This document shows positions 7,145 to 12,431 of a stretch of DNA of 13,789 nucleotides, one piece after another; position 1 is the first letter of the stretch, and the number at the start of each line of letters is the position of its first letter. The stretch spans positions 1 to 13,789 of the forward strand of contig CACZFE010000021.1 of the NCBI GenBank assembly GCA_902780365.1. Direction: 5' to 3'. The notes beneath the pieces were generated by a model, which saw only the letters and a list, made by a program, of their open reading frames with translations, was not told where the DNA came from and ran no database searches. The position numbers were made by a program, and so were the translations under genes. This DNA is from an uncultured Spirochaetales bacterium. Its GTDB lineage: Bacteria; UBP6; UBA1177.

Positions 7145-8422
7145 TCAATTTTTCAGAGCCGTAATCGGAACAACATAAACCCCGTCAGGACGGAGATACG
7201 CGGCGTTGCTCATCCCGCAGACAACGATCAGCGATGACGGCGGCTTGCTGTTTTTGTCTGCAAGAAAGCTGTTTTTTATAGAAAGAAGATTCTTTGCCGC
7301 CTCATCAATCTGGTGCGCTCCGAGCTTGATTTCTACAGCACTCCACGAACTGTCAGGCATTTCGACAACTGCATCGATCTCTTTGCCTGAATAATCCTGA
7401 TAGTGATAAAGATTTCCGCCGAATGAATCTGCATATATCCTAAGATCCCTTTCGCACATTGCCTCAAACAAAAAGCCCAATGTATTCAAATCTTTAAGCA
7501 GAATTTCAGGAGTAGCGTGAAGAAGCGAACAGGCAAGAGAAGGATCTGCAAAATGGTGTTTTTCCTGCTGTTTCACACGGATTGAAGAGCGGATGTTTGA
7601 AGAAAACGGCATGATATTGTCGAAAAGGAAGAGCTTTTCAAAAACTTCCAGATATGCCGAAATCGTTCCTGTTTCCAAAGAAGAATCATCTTTCTCCAAG
7701 ATGTCTTTCTGCAAAGTTCTGAGTGAAACGACAGTGCTTTCGTTCCTCGCGAGAGAACGAAGAAGTTTTCTCATTTTTGTCCGGTCACGGTTTGCGGTTT
7801 CGATCCTTTCAATATCCTCGTCAAGAACCGCCTGAATATATGATTCCGCCATAACCGAAGCCTGATTTACCTTGGCTCCGATATTACCGGGCCAGCCGCC
7901 GCGCAGAATGAGATAAATGATTTCGGACAGATCGACTTCGCCGGTGAGTTCGTTTGCGAATCTGCCGCTGCAAATGTCAAAAAGCGAAATTTTTCCGGAA
8001 GAATCTCCCGATTCGAACAAAGACATCGGACGCATTCTGAGGCGTACTATCCTCCCTGCGCCGCTGTGCATTTTGCCTTCCCTGTTCGGTGTCGCGGAAC
8101 CTGTCAGAATGAACTGGCCTTTGAGCGCACGCTTGTCAACGACATTTCTCACGGCATCCCAAAGCGGCGGAACTTCCTGCCATTCGTCAATCAGGCGCGG
8201 CGTCTCGCCCTCAAGAACCGTGAGCGGCGAAATCTGTGTCAGAATTCTGTTCGAATAGTTTCCGGCAGGATCACCGATATAGACCGCGCTTTTGCTGTGA
8301 TGCTCCGAAGTCCAGGTTTTTCCGCACCATTTGCACCCTTCAACGCAGACAGCTCCGGCAGCTCCCAGATACTCCTCAACTTTTGCATCAACAATTCGTT
8401 CTTTGTAATTTTTTCTTTCCAT
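7145..8422 (-). CDS. AAA-type ATPase with DUF4143 and PD-(D/E)XK-like C-terminus
   Basis: P-loop ATPase of 425 residues of the widespread AAA_14/DUF4143 type. It shows Walker A GCKWCGKT (about residues 29-36), Walker B RLIDEW (about 76-81), a sensor-like FILTGS (about 104-109), and a C-terminal DUF4143 region. Near its end the pattern EIDAVVEM followed by WSAVEIKLG matches the E/D...ExK core of PD-(D/E)XK nuclease-fold domains. The ATG at 8422 is chosen because GGAGG lies five bases upstream; a GTG at 8425 would be only two bases away from it. The biological role of these ATPases is not established. They are often in many copies and scattered in accessory DNA. It is divergent to another ATPase of the same general architecture but low sequence similarity. 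A strong promoter overlaps the 23-bp array, and the envelope genes downstream probably share that transcript. Confidence 0.88.
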   Translation of the reverse strand: MERKNYKERIVDAKVEEYLGAAGAVCVEGCKWCGKTWTSEHHSKSAVYIGDPAGNYSNRILTQISPLTVLEGETPRLIDEWQEVPPLWDAVRNVVDKRALKGQFILTGSATPNREGKMHSGAGRIVRLRMRPMSLFESGDSSGKISLFDICSGRFANELTGEVDLSEIIYLILRGGWPGNIGAKVNQASVMAESYIQAVLDEDIERIETANRDRTKMRKLLRSLARNESTVVSLRTLQKDILEKDDSSLETGTISAYLEVFEKLFLFDNIMPFSSNIRSSIRVKQQEKHHFADPSLACSLLHATPEILLKDLNTLGFLFEAMCERDLRIYADSFGGNLYHYQDYSGKEIDAVVEMPDSSWSAVEIKLGAHQIDEAAKNLLSIKNSFLADKNSKPPSSLIVVCGMSNAAYLRPDGVYVVPITALKN

Positions 8423-8447
8423 CACAACCTCCGGAAAAGACTAAAGA

Positions 8448-8476
8448 AACATAACTCATCAATACAAATTTGTCAA
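8448..8476 (-). promoter_or_regulatory. sigma-70-like promoter of the minus-strand ATPase
   Basis: On the minus strand a perfect TTGACA (8476-8471) is followed after 17 bases by TATGTT (8453-8448). Transcription starting near 8441 leaves a leader of about 19 bases containing GGAGG before the ATG at 8422. The -35 falls in the variable half of the first 23-bp repeat unit, so anything binding the array would compete with or recruit RNA polymerase. Confidence 0.65.
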
Positions 8477-8548
8477 GTTCATCAATACAAATTCAGAATT
8501 TTCATCCATACAAATTCTGAGTTTTCATCAATACAAATTTGGGACTTT
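8457..8548. repeat. four tandem 23-bp repeats
   Basis: Units begin at 8457, 8480, 8503 and 8526, exactly 23 bases apart. Each starts with CATCAATACAAATT (CATCCATACAAATT in the third), followed by nine less conserved bases usually ending in TTT. The conserved 14 bases are not palindromic, so a bound protein would sit head-to-tail. The spacing is slightly over two helical turns. The array lies on the promoter side of the minus-strand ATPase. A fifth, isolated unit is at 10122. Confidence 0.9.
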
Positions 8549-8592
8549 TATATGATTTCTGCGGGTTTTGGGGAATTCGCGATTTTCGACGC

Positions 8593-8691
8593 AAATTTTG
8601 CGGATTTCCGCATTTTCGGCTGAAAAAATTTTGCGGATTTCCGCAGATTTGATAAAAAAAATTTTGCGATTTTCCGCAAATATGTTATAAG
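8593..8691. repeat. three tandem 33-bp repeats with internal dyads
   Basis: Units begin at 8593, 8626 and 8659, exactly 33 bases apart. Each opens with AAATTTTGCG. Units one and two contain the perfect 14-bp inverted repeat TGCGGATTTCCGCA (8599-8612 and 8632-8645). Unit three has TGCGATTTTCCGCA (8665-8678), with alternative arms TTTGCG and CGCAAA. A degenerate half-length version precedes them at about 8574-8592. The dyads look like operator sites about three helical turns apart, the last one covering the -35 of the plus-strand ATPase promoter. Confidence 0.88.
8664..8691 (+). promoter_or_regulatory. probable promoter of the plus-strand ATPase
   Basis: TTGCGA (8664-8669) and TATAAG (8686-8691) are separated by 16 bases and lie within the third 33-bp unit, with the dyad spanning the -35. 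This layout fits repression or autoregulation by a dimer that binds the dyads. The hexamers are only moderate matches to consensus. Confidence 0.45.
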
Positions 8692-8717
8692 ATGCTGTTT
8701 TTGTTAGGAATTTAAAA

Positions 8718-8732
8718 ATGAGGTTTTCATGA
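8718..8732 (+). other. four-codon leader frame MRFS overlapping the ATPase start
   Basis: AGGAA at 8706-8710 precedes an ATG at 8718 by seven bases. The frame reads MRFS and stops with TGA at 8730-8732, overlapping the ATPase ATG at 8729 as ATGA. Because the AGG in this frame also serves as a ribosome site for the ATPase, the two starts are in competition or coupled. It may be chance. Confidence 0.35.
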
Positions 8733-10054
8733 TTTTCAAAAGGAAACTTTACGACAAAATGCTCAGGTGGAAAGAGGAACGGAAAGGCACTTCCGCACTG
8801 TTGCTGAAAGGAGCAAGACGTGTCGGAAAATCCACGCTTGTCGAGCAGTTCGCAAAAAATGAGTATAAATCCTATATTCTTATTGATTTCGCTCATGTTC
8901 CAAAAAAAATCAATGCACTTTTTGACGATATGAGCGATCTGAATTTCTTCTTTATGCACCTTCAGATTGAAACCGGCATCACTCTCTACGAGCGCGAGTC
9001 TGCAATCATTTTCGACGAGGTGCAGCTTCAGCCGCTGGCACGGCAGGCAATAAAATATCTGGTAAAAGACGGCAGATACGATTACATAGAAACAGGCTCG
9101 CTGCTCTCGATCAAAAAGAATGTTCGTGACATCGTAATCCCTTCCGAAGAGACAAGAATGACACTTTATCCTATGGATTTTGAGGAATTTTACCGGGCTT
9201 TGGGGAACGAAAGCACTTTCGAAATTCTGCAAAAGTTCTGGGATATGAAGAAACCACTCGAAAGTTCGCACCGCAAACTAATGCGCGATCTGCGCCTTTA
9301 CATGCTTGTCGGTGGTATGCCGCAGGCTGTTGACACATACCTTCAAACCAACAATTTACAGGCTGTGGATGAAAAAAAGCGCGAAATAATCGAACTTTAC
9401 AAAGATGATTTCAACAAAATAGACGGCAGCGGCAGGGCTTCGCAGCTTTTCGACGCAATTCCTTCGCAGCTGACAGGCAATGCCGGACGCTATCAGGTTT
9501 CAAGTGTGCTGCCGAATCAGGATGCCATGCGTGTTGCAGAAATTGTGGCTGACATGGCTGACAGCATGACAGTTTCTCTGGCATATCACGTCAACGACCC
9601 TGTCATTGGAATGCCGATGACCAAAAACATCTACCGTTACAAAATGTTTGTCGCGGACACCGGGCTTTTTGTGACTCTTGCCTTCCGTGACAAGTCCTTT
9701 ACCGAAAACACGATTTACAGCAGACTGCTAAGCGATAAACTTGAAGCTAATTTAGGCTATATCTATGAAAATTTAGTCGCTCAGATGCTGCGAAGCGGCG
9801 GAAACGAGCTTTTTTACTACACTTTCCCGACAGAGAGCAACCACAATTACGAAATAGATTTTCTGCTTTCCAGAGGCAATAAGCTCTGTCCGATAGAAGT
9901 CAAGTCATCAGGATACAAGACACACAAATCACTTGATGCTTTCTGCGAAAAGTTTTCGTCGCGTGTCGGTGAAAGATACCTGATTTACACAAAAGATTTC
10001 CATAAAAATGGCGAAACAACCTGCCTTCCGGCATATATGACACCATTTTTATAG
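8729..10054 (+). CDS. AAA-type ATPase with DUF4143 and PD-(D/E)XK-like C-terminus
   Basis: P-loop ATPase of 441 residues, the AAA_14/DUF4143 type most common in bacteria. Walker A is GARRVGKST (about residues 28-36), Walker B is AIIFDEVQ (about 92-99), and a sensor-like DYIETGSLLS follows, then DUF4143. Near the C-terminus NYEIDFLLSRGNKLCPIEVK gives the D...ExK pattern of a PD-(D/E)XK nuclease fold. GAGG five bases upstream supports the start. It is divergent to another ATPase of the same architecture from a different subfamily, and has its own 33-bp array and promoter. On both sides lie copies of the same direct repeat (8526-8562 and 10122-10157), so the gene could have arrived as a cassette next to trmB. 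The cellular role of this family is not established; defence, mobility and addiction-like roles are speculation. Confidence 0.9.
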   Translation: MIFKRKLYDKMLRWKEERKGTSALLLKGARRVGKSTLVEQFAKNEYKSYILIDFAHVPKKINALFDDMSDLNFFFMHLQIETGITLYERESAIIFDEVQLQPLARQAIKYLVKDGRYDYIETGSLLSIKKNVRDIVIPSEETRMTLYPMDFEEFYRALGNESTFEILQKFWDMKKPLESSHRKLMRDLRLYMLVGGMPQAVDTYLQTNNLQAVDEKKREIIELYKDDFNKIDGSGRASQLFDAIPSQLTGNAGRYQVSSVLPNQDAMRVAEIVADMADSMTVSLAYHVNDPVIGMPMTKNIYRYKMFVADTGLFVTLAFRDKSFTENTIYSRLLSDKLEANLGYIYENLVAQMLRSGGNELFYYTFPTESNHNYEIDFLLSRGNKLCPIEVKSSGYKTHKSLDAFCEKFSSRVGERYLIYTKDFHKNGETTCLPAYMTPFL

Positions 10055-10073
10055 TTTCGTTCAGTTCCCGTCA

Positions 10074-10113
10074 GTCAAATCAATTATTTGGGTTGAAATG
10101 GCAAGGAAACTTT
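10074..10113. repeat. degenerate intergenic repeat, copy B
   Basis: The 17-mer GTCAAATCAATTATTTG (10074-10090) is identical to 3784-3800, where it forms the last codons of the gene ending at 3780. It runs directly into TTGAAATGGCAAGGAAACT, which matches 3561-3579 at 17 of 19 bases. In copy A the two pieces are about 200 bases apart and in a different order, so the copies appear circularly permuted or rearranged. Confidence 0.6.
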
Positions 10114-10121
10114 ATCAACTC

Positions 10122-10157
10122 CATCCATACAAATTCGGAGTTTCATATGACTTTTGC
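10122..10157. repeat. isolated 23-bp unit downstream of the plus-strand ATPase
   Basis: CATCCATACAAATTCGGAG starts at 10122 and continues with an ATATGACTTTTGC tail. Aligned with the fourth array unit and its tail (8526-8562), roughly 30 of 37 positions agree with one gap. The unit lies 12 bases from the trmB stop codon. AACTCC (10117-10122) and GGAGTT (10137-10142) form a short inverted repeat around its conserved core. Confidence 0.65.
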
Positions 10158-10169
10158 AAGTGCTTCGGT

Positions 10170-10766
10170 TTATATCGCTTCAAGCAGGAAGTAATGGATC
10201 TCCCAGCAGTCCGCGATCTGTTTTTTTTCCCATTTGGTTTTTATGGGTCTGTCGTCGCCGCCGTAAGGAAGACGCTTGAAAAACGCGCCGGTGAGAGCGA
10301 TCTCCTTTTCCATAAATTCGGCGTATTCGGGATGGTCTGTCGCGATGAAGAGTTTGCCACCTTTTTTGAGGCGGTTACGGAGCATGATGAGGTTTTCAAA
10401 GCGGACAGTTCTGAATTTGTGGTGTTTTTTCTTGGGCCACGGATCAGGAAAGTAGATGTGTATCGCGTCAAGAGACGCAAACGGAACAAGTTCGCGCATA
10501 ACCGCAACAGCTTCGAAGCAGACGATGCGGACGTTATCCTGATTGAGTCTTCTTTTCAGATTTTTTTCGCCGCGGAGGAAGAATTTCCGGCTGTATTCAA
10601 TCCCTAAAAAGCCTGTATCGGGTTTTGAATTTGCGTATTCGCTTAAAAAATGTCCGCTGCAGAAACCGATTTCGGCTTCAACGTGTTCTTTGCCAAAAAG
10701 TTCTTTGAAATCAAAGGTTTTGTCTGCAAATTCCTCAAGCGGGATTTCGATTTCGGAGCTAATCAT
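10170..10766 (-). CDS. trmB: tRNA (guanine-N7-)-methyltransferase
   Basis: Methylates guanine 46 at N7 in tRNA using S-adenosylmethionine, in the cytoplasm. The SAM-binding motif I is VEAEIGFCSGHF, and the family hallmark is YFPDPWPKKKHHKFR, which carries the residues that contact tRNA and guanine. DAIHIYFPDPWP and FIATDHPEYAEFM follow the usual order. The ATG at 10766 is chosen because GAAGG sits five bases upstream and the N-terminus MISSEIEIPLEEF then fits. Extending to 10835 adds residues encoded inside hpt with no family resemblance. The resulting 199 residues are normal for TrmB. It overlaps the end of hpt by eight bases and is the last gene of the operon. No clear terminator follows; instead the isolated 23-bp repeat is found 12 bases beyond the stop. 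Confidence 0.95.
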   Translation of the reverse strand: MISSEIEIPLEEFADKTFDFKELFGKEHVEAEIGFCSGHFLSEYANSKPDTGFLGIEYSRKFFLRGEKNLKRRLNQDNVRIVCFEAVAVMRELVPFASLDAIHIYFPDPWPKKKHHKFRTVRFENLIMLRNRLKKGGKLFIATDHPEYAEFMEKEIALTGAFFKRLPYGGDDRPIKTKWEKKQIADCWEIHYFLLEAI

Positions 10767-11277
10767 TTTCGCCTTCGTAGATTTCGATGTCGGGGAGGTT
10801 TCTGTATTTCTGATTGTAGTCAAGTCCGTAACCAACGATGAACTCGTTTCCTATGTCAAAACCGAGGTAATCGACCTTGACCTTCCCCTGATTCACCTTT
10901 TTTTTCTCAAAAAGTGAGCAGATCCTCACCGATTCGGGTTTAACTTTTTCAAGTTCTTTGAGGAAAAACGAAAGAGTCGTTCCCGTATCGACGATGTCTT
11001 CGACGACAAGCAGGTTCCTTCCTTCAAAGCGAGCCAGTTCGCCATGATCCATCGAGACACTCCCAGTGCTTTTCGTCCCTTTGTAGCTCGAAAGCCTGAT
11101 GCAGTCCAGCTCTACTCGGTGCGACTTTATCTCCCTGAAAAGGTCTGCTCCGAAAATAGTGCTTCCCTTGAGAACGAGAAGAAAAGTAAATTCCTTTCCT
11201 TCGTAGTCTTCGGATATCTGTTTTCCGAGTTCTTTGACTCTTTTTTTAAGTTCTTCCGCACTGATTAATGTTTTCAT
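10759..11277 (-). CDS. hpt: hypoxanthine phosphoribosyltransferase
   Basis: Purine salvage enzyme of 172 residues that converts hypoxanthine or guanine plus PRPP to IMP or GMP in the cytoplasm. The PRPP-binding loop VVEDIVDTGTTL (about residues 92-103) is the type I phosphoribosyltransferase signature. LLVLKGSTIFGADLFREI is the first loop, and VDYLGFDIGNEFIVGYGLDY followed by NLPDI is the base-binding C-terminal segment typical of Hpt rather than other PRTases. GAGG six bases upstream supports the ATG at 11277. The start overlaps the stop of the receiver-DUF4388 gene as ATGA, and its end overlaps trmB by eight bases, so the three genes are translationally linked. Confidence 0.95.
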   Translation of the reverse strand: MKTLISAEELKKRVKELGKQISEDYEGKEFTFLLVLKGSTIFGADLFREIKSHRVELDCIRLSSYKGTKSTGSVSMDHGELARFEGRNLLVVEDIVDTGTTLSFFLKELEKVKPESVRICSLFEKKKVNQGKVKVDYLGFDIGNEFIVGYGLDYNQKYRNLPDIEIYEGEND

Positions 11278-12431
11278 ATCAAACCTCTAAAGTAAATAAA
11301 AATCACAATTGCCGCAAGCAAAGCCAGAAGAAGGATCAGAACCATCCCTTTGCCCGATTTTTTCGGAGCAGGCTCTTCGACAGGAATTTCTTCCGCGCTC
11401 TCCGCCTCTTCTTCGGTTTTGTCAACGCTTTTTTCAGTATTTACGGCTATTTTGCCGCTGTTTTCCGGCAATTTTTCTTCGTTTGGATTTTCCACGGATA
11501 TAAGCGAAAGCCCGAAAAGCTGCTTCAGACAGGCCGCGGTTTTCTTTCTGTCACCGCCGCACGAATCAATTATGTCGCCTATCCTGCTTCCCTGTTCCGC
11601 GATGTTTCTGATGACAGCGTCGGCATCGTCTGGAAGTCTGTTCAGATTTTCGACAAATTTATCGAAATCGAGATAAATAACAGTATCAACCGGCGGCATA
11701 CTTTTGAGAACTTCTGTATATTCCCGGAACCATTCGGACGCTTTTTCAATGATTTCATCCTGCAGAAGAGAAATGTTGGATGTAACTTCCACATCTCCGT
11801 AATTGACCGAAAAAGTGCCGTCTGACCACGAAAGGATCTTACACAGCTCCTCCATTCCGTCACGGTTTTCGCCGACTTCGGTCTCTACGCGGACAACATT
11901 TCCGGAATTGCAGAAAATCGTCCCTTTTTTGTCGGATGAAGCTGAAAATTCAATTTCACCGGATGCCTTGTTTTCGGACATGATACCGAGGATATTCAGC
12001 ACCGAAATATCGGAAATATCGCCTTCCGGCTTGGTTTCGTCGCTCTCAGCACTCTCTTCAAGTTCGTATTTACCAAGAATTTTTTTTATGTTTTTGATAA
12101 AATCGTTGATGAAAAGAGGTTTCGCGAAAACTGCCGCCGCCCCCATGTCGAGAGCGAGGATCTTGTTTTCGACATCGCGTGACGATGAAAGGAAAACAAA
12201 CGGGATCCGCATCATTTCAGGGTTCATCTTGACCCTTTTCATGAAGTCTATACCGCTCATTTTCGGAAGGATCATCTCCGAAACGATGAGATCCGGCTTA
12301 AAATCGGAAATAATTTCAAGCGCATCCGCGGAACAGCCTGCAGAAGCAGTCTCGAAACCGTCACGCTTCAGCTTCAAAGTAAGGATCGAAGCGACTTGTT
12401 CGTCCGAATCGACAACGAGAATTTTCTTCAT
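11274..12431 (-). CDS. receiver (pseudo-receiver)-DUF4388 protein with C-terminal membrane anchor
   Basis: Protein of 385 residues. Residues 1-118 are a response-regulator receiver fold: MKKILVVDSDEQV holds D8 and D10, and KP at 104-105 holds the conserved Lys. The phospho-acceptor position, normally Asp in DLILLDxMLP, is Glu52 in DLIVSEMILPKMSG, and the second acidic residue after D8 is Ser9. It is therefore probably not phosphorylated and may be locked in an active-like state. Residues of about 139-230 (ISVLNILGIMSENKASGEIE ... WSDGTFSV) match DUF4388, a domain found with receivers in Myxococcota-like bacteria. An acidic low-complexity linker leads to one transmembrane segment (MVLILLLALLAAIVIFIYF), which is unusual for a receiver protein. 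The start overlaps the DsbA-like stop as TAATG, and its stop overlaps hpt as ATGA. The function is unknown. Confidence 0.8.
   Translation of the reverse strand: MKKILVVDSDEQVASILTLKLKRDGFETASAGCSADALEIISDFKPDLIVSEMILPKMSGIDFMKRVKMNPEMMRIPFVFLSSSRDVENKILALDMGAAAVFAKPLFINDFIKNIKKILGKYELEESAESDETKPEGDISDISVLNILGIMSENKASGEIEFSASSDKKGTIFCNSGNVVRVETEVGENRDGMEELCKILSWSDGTFSVNYGDVEVTSNISLLQDEIIEKASEWFREYTEVLKSMPPVDTVIYLDFDKFVENLNRLPDDADAVIRNIAEQGSRIGDIIDSCGGDRKKTAACLKQLFGLSLISVENPNEEKLPENSGKIAVNTEKSVDKTEEEAESAEEIPVEEPAPKKSGKGMVLILLLALLAAIVIFIYFRGLI

Noticed and set aside
8066..8623. 185-codon plus-strand open frame crossing the 23-bp array
   Set aside because: Antisense to the minus-strand ATPase, with no family resemblance and no ribosome site.
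8457..8691. Possible CRISPR array
   Set aside because: The repeats are contiguous with no spacers of constant length, and no cas genes are present.
8528..9271. 247-codon minus-strand open frame, including an 11-residue repeat (AEIRKIF...) encoded by the 33-bp array
   Set aside because: It lies opposite the well-supported ATPase, and its repeat is only the array read in frame because 33 is divisible by 3; no start signal or domain is seen.
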